A DNA stretch of 59,155 nucleotides from DATKGQ01 sp035510715. Lineage in GTDB: Bacteria; Patescibacteriota; Saccharimonadia; Saccharimonadales; UBA4665. Under the pieces are notes generated by a model, which searched no databases, was not told where the DNA came from, and worked only from the letters and a program-made list of their open reading frames with translations. The DNA lies in assembly GCA_035510715.1 (NCBI GenBank), contig DATKGQ010000029.1, positions 1 through 59,155 of the forward strand, written 5' to 3'. Shown piece by piece: positions 24,228-32,933 of this stretch; within the stretch, counting starts at the first letter, position 1, and every line of letters starts with the position of its first letter. The position numbers were made by a program, and so were the translations under genes.

Positions 24228-26057
24228 CTAGATTGGGAAATTGGACATTGTATCAGTAAAGTTACCCGGCTGAGGCATTACCGGTGGCATAAATGTCAAA
24301 GGCGGAGGTACAGGAGGGGCCGTCGATGCGAGTCCGATAGGATTATTGGTGTCGTTGCTGCTAGGCGAAGCTACCGACGGAGAAGGTAGTGGAAAATTCA
24401 GGGGGGGTTGAGGCATTTCCAAGTCTTGGACATTACTGGCGCTGCCTGGAATTACATTAGTTGCCGGGAAAGTGTTGGTAGCAACGGCAGCTGGTAAGGG
24501 ATTATCGCTGGCTGGTGGAGTCGGCATTATTAGCGGCTGGTTACCTTGCAAATTATCAAAAGCTGTTTGAGCGTTTAGCGCTTGGATTGGCTCAAGCACT
24601 GGGTTTGGCTGACTGTTTACGGCGGCGTTAACAGCATTGCGGGCAGCATCAAGATCTGATGTAGATGGTGAAGCTGTTGGTGCTGGTAAGGCTGAATCGG
24701 GTAAAGTCTCATCTAGATTTAGATGAGGACTGTGTACTGCTTGTTCCAATTGTTCAAGGGTTTCGTCTGGCACTGCAGCTAATGGCGGATTATTGTTAAA
24801 TCCGGCTGGCGGCATTGGGCTAAGCAGTGGCGAAGTTGTATCAATCGGCGGAAGACTAAGCTGCGGAGCGGGTTCTGCTGATGGAGGAGTATTGTCTGCA
24901 GATGTGGACATAGCATCCATTGAAGAAGAAGCAAATAAATTATCCATAGCCGACGTGTTCGATGCTGGTGACGGGGCGCCGCTGGCCGACATTAGTTGAT
25001 TATTATTCCCTTCTAACGGGATCATAGTGTCAATCCTGCCGATGCTATCAGCAGGAGGACTGGCCGGTGACGTTTCGGCTGTTGACTCAAAAGTATGTAG
25101 CTGACCATCGTTATCAATATCAATCTGACCCTCAGTGGGTGGAGAAACCGGGGCCTGAGGGGTTGTCGGTTGAGGAGTATTTTCTGTCTGGGCATGATCA
25201 ACTTCCAGTGTCCCGTCATCAACCGGTGGCGGTGGAACAGAGTCCGATGATTTAGGCATTGGCGGCGGCTGTTGACCAACTGAAGGAACGGGTGTGCTAA
25301 CAGGTAGTGGCACGGGTTGTTCCTGTAGTTTTGTCGCCACCAACTGCTGATTAGCGCCAGCTTGCATGAGTTTTGCGCTGATACTCATCGTTTGCGGCGA
25401 CGTTTTATTGTTGCTGAAACGGTCAGTGGCAGATACAATCCCGGTTAATAGCGCCGTAGCAATCTGGTTATCCAAAAGATTTTGGCCGAGTTCGTCTCCA
25501 AGTTGCACTACAAGTTCGCTTAAACTACTCGCCGTTGTATCCAACCAGTTGATATTGCCCAAGTCACCGTTGGGAGTATTGTTGATGCTTATAACCGTAG
25601 CGTCATGCAGTATTCGCCCATGAGAAGTGATCGCCTGGTCTAGCTCCGTTTGCTGATGGACCCCCAAACCAATGACAACATCAACGTTATAGTCACCTTG
25701 GCTGAATTCAAGATCTTTTTCACCTAGTGTCGTCCGATAAGGTGTAATAAATATTTTTACGACCCGGTCTTCGACTTTATATCTCAATTTGTCAGCTTTT
25801 GACTTATCAAGAGCGATGATAAAATCTCTCAAACTGTCAGTGTTTTTTTCAATTGTTTTTTCCGGCTGTAAGAATTCAATTGTAGAAGGCACCTGGCCGC
25901 TGAATACAGCCGTACCGTGCTTACCCATCTTGTTAAACATTAAAGCTAAACCAATACAGGCCGCCAACTGATCAACCGATGGGTTATTACTGACTGTGAC
26001 CAATACGTTGCTGGCTTGTTTTAGACGATCAATTACCTGCTGTTTTGGATTATCCAT
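24228..26057 (-). CDS. degenerate DHH-family (NrnA-like) protein with long Pro-rich tail
   Basis: Residues 1-235 follow the DHH phosphoesterase layout, but the catalytic motifs are changed. The first reads NPSVDQ (25-30) where active enzymes have PDGDAxGS. The DHH triad position reads INNT (158-161). The TGIltDTG motif reads TGIVSATDRF (205-214). Most metal ligands are missing, so hydrolysis of nanoRNA or cyclic dinucleotides is unlikely and a binding role is more probable. Residues 240-609 are a low-complexity tail rich in Pro, Ser, Thr, Ala, Asn and Gln with many Pro-Pro-Pro runs. There is no membrane helix. A TATAAA box ends 8 bases before the ATG. It lies next to truB. Confidence 0.72.
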   Translation of the reverse strand: MDNPKQQVIDRLKQASNVLVTVSNNPSVDQLAACIGLALMFNKMGKHGTAVFSGQVPSTIEFLQPEKTIEKNTDSLRDFIIALDKSKADKLRYKVEDRVVKIFITPYRTTLGEKDLEFSQGDYNVDVVIGLGVHQQTELDQAITSHGRILHDATVISINNTPNGDLGNINWLDTTASSLSELVVQLGDELGQNLLDNQIATALLTGIVSATDRFSNNKTSPQTMSISAKLMQAGANQQLVATKLQEQPVPLPVSTPVPSVGQQPPPMPKSSDSVPPPPVDDGTLEVDHAQTENTPQPTTPQAPVSPPTEGQIDIDNDGQLHTFESTAETSPASPPADSIGRIDTMIPLEGNNNQLMSASGAPSPASNTSAMDNLFASSSMDAMSTSADNTPPSAEPAPQLSLPPIDTTSPLLSPMPPAGFNNNPPLAAVPDETLEQLEQAVHSPHLNLDETLPDSALPAPTASPSTSDLDAARNAVNAAVNSQPNPVLEPIQALNAQTAFDNLQGNQPLIMPTPPASDNPLPAAVATNTFPATNVIPGSASNVQDLEMPQPPLNFPLPSPSVASPSSNDTNNPIGLASTAPPVPPPLTFMPPVMPQPGNFTDTMSNFPI

Positions 26058-26190
26058 GTTTTTATTTTATAGCCTAACGAACTAAATAATACCATTAAAG
26101 AATAAGCATGTCGACACTTTTCTACTGTTTTTTATCAACTTGATAAATCTATTATTTCTTTACAAACTGTCAGCGCCCCAGGTATAGTTG

Positions 26191-26199
26191 TGTTATAAA
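26191..26199 (+). promoter_or_regulatory. extended -10 promoter of rpsT
   Basis: TGT TATAAA at 26191-26199 is an extended -10 box, giving a leader of about 19-20 nt that carries a GAAGGG ribosome binding site (26211-26216) 8 bases before the ATG. Confidence 0.55.
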
Positions 26200-26224
26200 G
26201 CAATATAACTGAAGGGTTCTCTAA

Positions 26225-26575
26225 ATGCCTATTATTAAATCAGCTAAAAAACGTGTCCGGACTGCTCAGCGAGCGGCTCTGCGCAATAGTCGTTCCAAAC
26301 GATCGCTCAGTCGCGCCTTAAAAGCATTCCAACGATCTATAAGCAGCGGCAAAGCCATGCCTGCCGAAGTTCAGCGTCGCGCCCAAAGCGAGCTTGATAA
26401 AGCTTACAAGAAAAAATTGATGTCCAGGAATAAAGTTGCCCGTAAACAGCGCAAACTGGCTCAAGCTGCCAAGGCAAACGCTCACCCAGTCAAATCAGCT
26501 ACGACTAAAAAACGCGTAGCAACGAAACCAATTATCAAGAAGCCTGCGACTAAAAAGTTAAGCGCTAAGAAGTAA
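26225..26575 (+). CDS. rpsT: small ribosomal subunit protein bS20 with basic C-terminal extension
   Basis: The first 85 residues match bS20 (MPIIKSAKKRVRTAQRAALRN, helical, very basic), which binds the bottom of 16S rRNA. A Lys/Ala/Thr-rich tail of about 30 residues makes the protein 116 long, longer than the usual 85-90. The last 18 bases overlap the 3' end of holA on the other strand. Confidence 0.92.
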   Translation: MPIIKSAKKRVRTAQRAALRNSRSKRSLSRALKAFQRSISSGKAMPAEVQRRAQSELDKAYKKKLMSRNKVARKQRKLAQAAKANAHPVKSATTKKRVATKPIIKKPATKKLSAKK

Positions 26576-27496
26576 ATTTTGGTGAAGCGTTAACAAGTAA
26601 TACTGCAAGGCCTCATCCGGATCAAATTTGTCGGTTTTAAGTTTTGTGTCAATTGCCAAGAGATCTTGAAGCATTTGTTTAAGATTACGCTGGTCAATTT
26701 TATCAGCTAAAGCCAAACTTTTACGGATAACAAAAGGATTTTGCCGTGATTCTTGGGCTATCTGTTCGGCTGTCATGTGCGGAGCGGTTTTTATCAGCGC
26801 TAAAATATGCAACTGCCAAGTTAACATAGCTATAATTTTCGGTGGTTCAATCTTGAGAGCCCGTTGTTCCTTGTATAAAGCCAGCGTCCGACGGTTATTG
26901 CCCGTGAGAGCGCTGTCCAACATTTCAAAGATTGAACTTTGCGGTGTTATTTCGACTAACAATTGGATACTTTGATCAGTAATCGCTGGGTTATAAAGCA
27001 ATAATTTATCCAGCTCATTAGCAAGCCGTTGTTGGTTGATGCCCACTCTTTCTATGAGATTACGGGCAACTTGCGGGCTAACCTGGCCACCATTATCTTG
27101 AACGTATGAGATCAACCAGCTCACCAAGCTGCCGCCGACCGGTTCCTGCAATTCACGGAACTTGGTTTGCCCCTTCAACACCGCATAATAATGCAACCGC
27201 TTATCAATTTTTGATTCAACAATAATAACGTCAGTCGAGTCTGGTATGGCTGATAATAACTGATCTATATTGCTGACAAATTCTTTATTAGTACTCGGAT
27301 TTTGCAGTACAACCAGTTTTCTATCAGACAAAAACGGTATGCTTTGTAGTGAGCTTCGAAGCTGATCAAGTGCTATATTCTCACCGTCAATATGCTCATA
27401 ACCAATATCGCCATATTTTTTAATAAAATCGCTGACCAGTACTTTAACTGATTGCTGGCGGGCATAACTATTTGTGCCTATGATTGTTGTTACCAT
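26558..27496 (-). CDS. holA: DNA polymerase III subunit delta
   Basis: The 312-residue protein has the HolA layout: an N-terminal AAA-like domain starting with a V/T-I-G-x-N stretch, the SIPFLSDRKLVVLQNP beta-strand region, and helical domains with the LLYNPAITDQSIQLLVEITP segment. Delta opens the sliding clamp in the clamp loader. An AAGG site lies 6 bases before the ATG, within the end of fpg, so it follows fpg in one transcript (3 bases between the genes). Confidence 0.9.
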   Translation of the reverse strand: MVTTIIGTNSYARQQSVKVLVSDFIKKYGDIGYEHIDGENIALDQLRSSLQSIPFLSDRKLVVLQNPSTNKEFVSNIDQLLSAIPDSTDVIIVESKIDKRLHYYAVLKGQTKFRELQEPVGGSLVSWLISYVQDNGGQVSPQVARNLIERVGINQQRLANELDKLLLYNPAITDQSIQLLVEITPQSSIFEMLDSALTGNNRRTLALYKEQRALKIEPPKIIAMLTWQLHILALIKTAPHMTAEQIAQESRQNPFVIRKSLALADKIDQRNLKQMLQDLLAIDTKLKTDKFDPDEALQYYLLTLHQNLLLSA

Positions 27497-27499
27497 AGA

Positions 27500-28372
27500 T
27501 TACCTTAAGCGTTGGCAAGCAGGGCAAATATGCGTACCCCGGCCGGCTACCCTTATTTTAATAATTGGCTTACCGCAGCGCAGGCATAATTGCCCTTCGC
27601 GTCGGAATACCTGAGCAAAATCTAAATAATTGCCTCTTTTACCTTCTGCGTTAACATAATTCCTGTCCGTCGAGCCGCCTTTGGCAATTGCCATTTTTAA
27701 GACTGCAACAATTTCGTCAAATAATCTACGGATTGCTTGGGGAGACAAATTTGCAACCCGTTGGCTGGGATGAATTTTAGCGGCCCATAAGCTCTCATCG
27801 GCATAAATATTACCAATACCGGCTATAACTGTCTGGTCGAGCAGAACAGCTTTGATAGCTGACTTTGGCCGGCGTTTTAGCCGGTCCCGGAAAAGTTGCC
27901 AGTTGAAATCAGCTGCTAACGGTTCCGGTCCAACTTTCTTAAAAAAATCTATATTGACAACTTCGCTGGACAGCAATAAGCGGATCCAGCCAAATTTACG
28001 CTGATCATTAAAGAATAAAGTGCTGCCGTCACTGAAACCGAAAACTACCCGTGTAGATTTATCGGGAAGTTGGCCGACCAGGCTGGGAGACGGATGACCA
28101 GCTCCAAAATGCTGATCGTGGCTTTTATAGACCAGCTGACCAGTCATTTTAAGGTGTATAACAAGCGAGTAATTGCTGCTTAACCCGATAATCAATAGCT
28201 TGGCTCGTCGTTTTATTGAAACAATCGATGCGCCAATTAAGAAACGACTGACATCACTTTCGGTATTAGGGAAGCTTTTGGCGGTATCTTTAGTTACAGA
28301 AGCAATTTTTTTGCCACGGATAAGATTATCCAAACCTATTCGAACGGTTTCTACCTCTGGTAACTCTGGCAT
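27500..28372 (-). CDS. mutM: formamidopyrimidine-DNA glycosylase
   Basis: A 290-residue Fpg that removes 8-oxoguanine and cuts the abasic site. It starts MPELPEVETVR with the catalytic Pro2 and Glu3, has the HLKMTGQL stretch with the beta-Lys, the helix-two-turn-helix GIGNIYADESLW, and a zinc finger CLRCGKP ... CPACQ at the end. Unlike the primase and uracil glycosylase of this window, its metal ligands are intact. A TGATACAAT extended -10 box (28382-28387) ends 9 bases before the ATG and is back-to-back with that of the next gene. Confidence 0.96.
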   Translation of the reverse strand: MPELPEVETVRIGLDNLIRGKKIASVTKDTAKSFPNTESDVSRFLIGASIVSIKRRAKLLIIGLSSNYSLVIHLKMTGQLVYKSHDQHFGAGHPSPSLVGQLPDKSTRVVFGFSDGSTLFFNDQRKFGWIRLLLSSEVVNIDFFKKVGPEPLAADFNWQLFRDRLKRRPKSAIKAVLLDQTVIAGIGNIYADESLWAAKIHPSQRVANLSPQAIRRLFDEIVAVLKMAIAKGGSTDRNYVNAEGKRGNYLDFAQVFRREGQLCLRCGKPIIKIRVAGRGTHICPACQRLR

Positions 28373-28392
28373 CGTATACTCATTGTATCAGT

Positions 28393-28398
28393 TATAAT
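28393..28398 (+). promoter_or_regulatory. -10 box, divergent from mutM
   Basis: TATAAT at 28393-28398 ends 7 bases before the ATG at 28406. The first ATG of the frame (28397) overlaps the -10 box itself and is unlikely to be transcribed. The mutM -10 box faces the other way at 28382-28387. Confidence 0.55.
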
Positions 28399-28405
28399 GA
28401 CTATG

Positions 28406-28651
28406 ATGGATTCTTTAGCATCAATCCTTAGGCAATCCGGCCATCAGGAACCGGAAGTAGTTGCCAAAATTAAAGCCTATGTGGCCGACACATTTCAGGC
28501 CGCGGTTAGCGTCAGCGTCAAGCCGTCAGCTATTATCATTTCCGCTCCAAGTGCTGCTTTGATCAATGCCCTGCGTTTACATACGCCACAGTTGCAAAAT
28601 ATTATTGAGACAGAATCCGATAAACGGTTAATTCTCAGGATAGAAGCCTAA
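28406..28651 (+). CDS. small protein, possibly DciA/DUF721-like
   Basis: From the ATG at 28406 the product is 81 residues. After a helical start its second half alternates as VSVKPSAIIISAPSAAL and ends with RLILRIEA. This resembles the KH-like core of DUF721/DciA proteins, which load the replicative helicase in most bacteria without DnaC. The similarity is by pattern only and the protein is short for that family. The start is chosen from the TATAAT box 7 bases upstream. An unknown small protein remains possible. Confidence 0.45.
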   Translation: MDSLASILRQSGHQEPEVVAKIKAYVADTFQAAVSVSVKPSAIIISAPSAALINALRLHTPQLQNIIETESDKRLILRIEA

Positions 28652-28658
28652 GAGTCAT

Positions 28659-29213
28659 CTAAATCAGATACTTTAATTCCTGATGTAGTTGAGCCATAGA
28701 GTCATAGAGAATACTTTTTATACCCAATTGACGGGCAGCAGCTACATTAGAAAGTCTGTCGTCTATAAAAATTGCTTCATCGGCCTTAACTTCCAACCTC
28801 TTAAGCGTGTAATTAAAAATTTCGGAGTCCGGCTTGATCATCCCCAACCTGGATGATATGACAATATCGTCAAAAAACCTGTCTAGCCTCATGCGGGTAA
28901 TGACCGGTTCTAGAAATTCATAACTGGCATTGGTAAGTAAGGCAGTTTTATATCGGTGGCGGAGATGTTTTATATAGCCCAGAAGCTCAAGATCAATCCT
29001 CTCATTTTTATACATTTCCATAACCGCTTGAGGCGTTCGGTGCAGTTCTTGAGCCACATCATCAATAAAAGTTTGCCAACGCAGGGATCCTGTATTAACT
29101 TTAGCAATTAGCTGATGGAAATTTCCTGCGTCATTTATGTCTTCGCCGGTAAATTGCCAGAAATTATCAGAAGTAATTACACCAAAATAATCAAAAATGA
29201 TTGCTTTAATCAT
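28659..29213 (-). CDS. HAD-superfamily hydrolase (IA subfamily)
   Basis: A 184-residue HAD protein. Motif I reads IIFDYFGVIT: the nucleophile Asp8 is present but the second Asp is Phe10, as in phosphatase-poor HAD groups. Motif II is LLTNAS, motif III has the Lys of MIKPDSEIF, and motif IV is FIDDRLSN. The cap is a small helical insert (about 20-80). The substrate is unknown. The end of the gene is 8 bases from the end of the preceding convergent gene. Confidence 0.85.
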   Translation of the reverse strand: MIKAIIFDYFGVITSDNFWQFTGEDINDAGNFHQLIAKVNTGSLRWQTFIDDVAQELHRTPQAVMEMYKNERIDLELLGYIKHLRHRYKTALLTNASYEFLEPVITRMRLDRFFDDIVISSRLGMIKPDSEIFNYTLKRLEVKADEAIFIDDRLSNVAAARQLGIKSILYDSMAQLHQELKYLI

Positions 29214-29255
29214 CTATAAAAAGTATAAAGCTTTTTAAGACGTATTCGTAAAAGA

Positions 29256-29807
29256 TTAGATATTCAGGTTTGAGGTAATCGACCCGTAGTCTGGTAACTG
29301 AGCCTGGAAAAGAGTCTCAACAAGTGGAATTTCACCCTTAAAAGTACCCTGTCCGCCACATGAAGTAGCCCAGTATTGTTCAACCACAGTGCTACCAGTC
29401 AGGACTTGAAAAATATATACGTCACCGGTTGAACAATAACCACGGTAATCAGCTAAATTTGGGTCCGATTTGCCTTCAGTGTAACCCGCTAAGTCCAATG
29501 AACGTAAAAACCAACCATAGGCAGCGCTGTTATTCGGATAACTTTGAGTTCTAATTACTGAGTTTTGATAGCCCTGAATAATATTGATTTCATTTTGGGT
29601 TTGCCCGATTATCATCTGGATGGCATTATGATCCGGGTCATCGTTAACTGGCCCGTCAATCGTCATCTCAATAACTGTGTTGGTATTTGAGTAGTCGACT
29701 AACGGTGTTACTGGCTTGGACGGCGCTGAGCTAAAGGATTTGAGAATAATAACAAATGCCAAAACAATCAGGCCGATTGTAATCAGAAATACTAAAAAAT
29801 ACCTCAT
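29256..29807 (-). CDS. membrane-anchored extracytoplasmic protein, unknown
   Basis: The product from the ATG at 29807 is 183 residues: one N-terminal hydrophobic helix (about 3-24) and a roughly 155-residue domain outside. It has two cysteine positions, around YCSTGDVYIF and SCGGQGTF, that could form a disulfide. A frame starting at 29837 is 10 codons longer, but it begins within an AT-rich promoter-like stretch with no site. No family is recognised. Confidence 0.6.
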   Translation of the reverse strand: MRYFLVFLITIGLIVLAFVIILKSFSSAPSKPVTPLVDYSNTNTVIEMTIDGPVNDDPDHNAIQMIIGQTQNEINIIQGYQNSVIRTQSYPNNSAAYGWFLRSLDLAGYTEGKSDPNLADYRGYCSTGDVYIFQVLTGSTVVEQYWATSCGGQGTFKGEIPLVETLFQAQLPDYGSITSNLNI

Positions 29808-29955
29808 ACATAAATCTTTCTTATAATATAATATCACATAATGTTAATTTTTCAAGGCTAGATGACTTAAAATTATGCCAGTATTTTATGGGATTGATAT
29901 ATTATTAACAAATAAATTAAAAAGTTACTCAGAGTGACACTGTAAGGATATAAGA

Positions 29956-30165
29956 ATGAATAATAATTATAAAAACTGCCCTACAGAGTCGGTGCGATTG
30001 GCATTGTTTTTGATAGCAACGATCAAGTTTTAATAGTGCAGAACAATTCTTACGGCCAAGAAAAATGGAATTTCCCTGGAGGGGTAGAAGACCGGGTGAA
30101 AGTGACGGGCAGAATATTCTCAGAGAACTTTCAGAAGAATTGGATGTCGATGCGTCAAATTTTAC
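29956..30165 (+). pseudogene. Nudix hydrolase pseudogene
   Basis: Translation in three linked frames gives MNNNYKNCP, then GAIGIVFDSNDQVLIVQNNS and GQEKWNFPGGVED, then GESDGQNILRELSEELDV. Together these form a clear Nudix N-terminal half with the box G-x5-E-x7-REL-x-EE-x-D-V. Two single-base shifts break it, near 29985 and near 30093, and the C-terminal half is missing where it meets the end of polA. The AAGGA site (29944-29948) before the ATG is still intact, which suggests recent decay. This remnant fills most of the 324-base gap 29838-30161. Confidence 0.8.
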
Positions 30166-32825
30166 AGATCACCCCAATTTTTACCGATTGACATATCAAC
30201 ATCTAAATTAACTGGCAATTTATAAATATTTTCCATGGTTGACCTTATTAATTCGCCAACTTCATTGGCGCTCTCCTGGGTAGTTTCAACTAGGATCGAA
30301 TCATGGATTTGGAGCAGCATTTTAGCTTGTGGAAATTTTTCGGTCAGGGCTTTATCAATTGCTACCATAGCCAGTTTCATGAGATCTGCTTCCGTTCCCT
30401 GTATAGGCATGTTTATGGCCGCTCTTTCGGCTCCCGTACGGATAGCATAGTTGCTGGAATTAATATCAGGCATCGGCCGGCGGCGGCCGAAAAGCGTTTC
30501 AACGTAACCATCTTTCCGGGCTTTTTCTTTCAAGCTATTCATGTAACTAAGCAGCGGTTTCCGCAGTTCAAAATACTGATTTATGAAATGTTCAGCCTGG
30601 ACCCGCGTCATATCGGCCGCAATACTCAAACCGTGCGGACTCATACCATAGAGAATGCCAAAATTTATTACTTTGGCAGCCCGTCTCATTTGCTTGGTGA
30701 CATCTTCCGGCTTTCTTTGATAGACTTGGGCCGCTGTCTGAGTATGAATATCAACACCGCTGTGGAACACATCAATCATGTCTTTATCCTGGGACATTAC
30801 TGCTGCCAAACGAAGCTCAATTTGGGAATAGTCGGCACTTACGAGGGAATTGCCTTCACTGGCCACAAAAGCCGTTCTGATCCGTTTACCAAGCTCAGTT
30901 CTAACCGGAATATTCTGCAGGTTAGGATCAGTCGAACTTAACCGGCCAGTCTGGGCAATCGTCAGGTTAAACGTCGTGTGTAAGCGCGAATCCTTATCGA
31001 CCAACAGCGGTAAAGTATCAACATAGGTGTTCTTTAATTTTGTTACTTCACGGTATTGGCTAATAAGATCAATGACCGGATGAACACCGCGAAGTTTATC
31101 AAGTTCGGCGGCGGCTGTACTATAGCCGGTCTTGCCTTTTTTTACACCAGCTGCCGGAAGATTGAGTTTATTAAATAAAATATCGGCCAGTTGTGCGGGG
31201 CTGGCTATATTAAACTCTTGGTCGGCATAGCCATAAATATGTTGTTCAAGGTCGGAGATAGTATCATCAATCTCAACCGAGAAATGTTTCAGATACCGAG
31301 TATCGAGCTTAATACCTTCATACTCCATTTTAGCCAGGACCGGTATGACTGGCCATTCTATCCGCGCCAGCAGCTCTGGAAATTTTGTCACTTTGGCTAA
31401 TTTCTTTTTTTGATAATTATGTAACTCATTAATAATACTGACAATTTCCGGTGCCCGTTGAATGAGTTCTTCCTCATTTAAGTTATCCAAGTCTGAACCG
31501 TGATAATCCAGATCGGTAGTAGCAAGTTCAGTCAGAGTTTGTTCCCGGCGCAGGGCGTCAATGATAAAATCGGCTACGAATACGTCATGACCAACTTTCG
31601 GCAATGGAACACCAAGATTAATCAACAATTGCAGGCTGGATTTCAGATCGTAGCCGATTAACCGGCTGTCAGTATTCAGAATATGAAGAAAGAATTTTTT
31701 TATGTTATCCGCACCGATTACTTCGACGTTAAGCGTATAAATATCACGCGGATCCGGGCTCAAGATAATAACGCGGGGCTCACGGCCGTGAGCTGCGGCG
31801 CAGCGGCAATGAATTGTAAGTTGATCGCTGTGCAATGAGTAAATCTTTAGTAGCTCGCCGGCAGTTTTTATGTATTTATTGCTGCCGAGTTGTACTGTGC
31901 TGTGGGAAGCTCTGGAGGCGTTGTCACTGGCCGGAACCTGCATGGCCGCCGGCAGTTGACGGATTAAAGACCGAAATTCAAGTTTCTCCAGCATTTTTCT
32001 GAGTTCTTCAGGATTAATCCGGCTGCCATCTACTTCAGCTAAATTAAGCTTTACCGGGGCATCGGTCCAGATTGCACCGATTTTTTTACTCAGATAAGCT
32101 AATTCTTTACCAGCCGTTAATTTCTTAGCGGTGGTAGCTTTTATCAGGCCCAGGTTCTGATATATGCCGTCAAGAGTATGATAAGTTTTCAGCAAGCCGG
32201 TAGCTGTTTTCGGTCCGATTCCGGGCACTCCAGGTATGTTGTCACTGCTGTCTCCTTGCAGGGCTTTAAGATCGAGAAACTGATCAACATTTAAGCCGTA
32301 TTTAGCTTTAAAACTTTCCGGACCGTAGAGTTGAATATTAGAAAGCCCTTTCTTCAGCACATAGACTTTGGTTAGGGGTCCGACCAGCTGAAGAGCGTCC
32401 AGGTCGCTTGTTACTAGTAATGTTTCAATTCCCTTTTTTTGAGCTTGTAACGCTAAGGCCCCCATGATGTCGTCAGCTTCATAATCATCAAGCTCATATA
32501 AAGGCCAGCACAATGTTTTTAGCAGATCGTGTAAAATCGGTATTTGCTCATAAAAATCCGGTGGTGCCGGTTTACGTCCGGCTTTATAAGCCGGGTACAT
32601 TGTTAAGCGTTTTCGGATATTAGTTTTGGGTTTATCCCAGGCGACAGCCACATAATCCGGTTGAAGCCGCTTAATCACTTCCAGGGCCATGGTTGTGAAA
32701 CCGAATACTCCGCCAGTAGGCTTACCATCGCGGGTGGTTAAATTCGGCATGGCATAATAACCACGATAGAAGACTGATTTACCATCAATAATGGCAAATC
32801 TCTTCGGTTTATTCACCTCAGCCAT
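30162..32825 (-). CDS. polA: DNA polymerase I, proofreading-deficient type
   Basis: An 887-residue polymerase with three parts: 5'-3' exonuclease/FEN domain (1-290, with DYEADDIMGALA and GIPGVPGIGPKTA-like motifs), a 3'-5' exonuclease-like domain (about 320-480), and the palm-finger-thumb polymerase (about 500-887). Motif A is SADYSQIELR, the O-helix is RRAAKVINFGILYG and motif C is QIHDSI. The middle domain lacks the DxE and YxxxD exonuclease residues, so proofreading is probably absent. Motif C has HDS where E. coli has HDE. A TATACT box (32833-32838) ends 7 bases before the ATG, predicting a leaderless message. Confidence 0.95.
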   Translation of the reverse strand: MAEVNKPKRFAIIDGKSVFYRGYYAMPNLTTRDGKPTGGVFGFTTMALEVIKRLQPDYVAVAWDKPKTNIRKRLTMYPAYKAGRKPAPPDFYEQIPILHDLLKTLCWPLYELDDYEADDIMGALALQAQKKGIETLLVTSDLDALQLVGPLTKVYVLKKGLSNIQLYGPESFKAKYGLNVDQFLDLKALQGDSSDNIPGVPGIGPKTATGLLKTYHTLDGIYQNLGLIKATTAKKLTAGKELAYLSKKIGAIWTDAPVKLNLAEVDGSRINPEELRKMLEKLEFRSLIRQLPAAMQVPASDNASRASHSTVQLGSNKYIKTAGELLKIYSLHSDQLTIHCRCAAAHGREPRVIILSPDPRDIYTLNVEVIGADNIKKFFLHILNTDSRLIGYDLKSSLQLLINLGVPLPKVGHDVFVADFIIDALRREQTLTELATTDLDYHGSDLDNLNEEELIQRAPEIVSIINELHNYQKKKLAKVTKFPELLARIEWPVIPVLAKMEYEGIKLDTRYLKHFSVEIDDTISDLEQHIYGYADQEFNIASPAQLADILFNKLNLPAAGVKKGKTGYSTAAAELDKLRGVHPVIDLISQYREVTKLKNTYVDTLPLLVDKDSRLHTTFNLTIAQTGRLSSTDPNLQNIPVRTELGKRIRTAFVASEGNSLVSADYSQIELRLAAVMSQDKDMIDVFHSGVDIHTQTAAQVYQRKPEDVTKQMRRAAKVINFGILYGMSPHGLSIAADMTRVQAEHFINQYFELRKPLLSYMNSLKEKARKDGYVETLFGRRRPMPDINSSNYAIRTGAERAAINMPIQGTEADLMKLAMVAIDKALTEKFPQAKMLLQIHDSILVETTQESANEVGELIRSTMENIYKLPVNLDVDMSIGKNWGDL

Positions 32826-32933
32826 AACTTACAGTATACGCCAGATGTGGCCTATCTGATATGCTCCGTCACATTTTGTATTCGCCGGCTTAACGACTAT
32901 CGCTTTGGCGGTAGTTTGAGTAAAAATAAGTTT

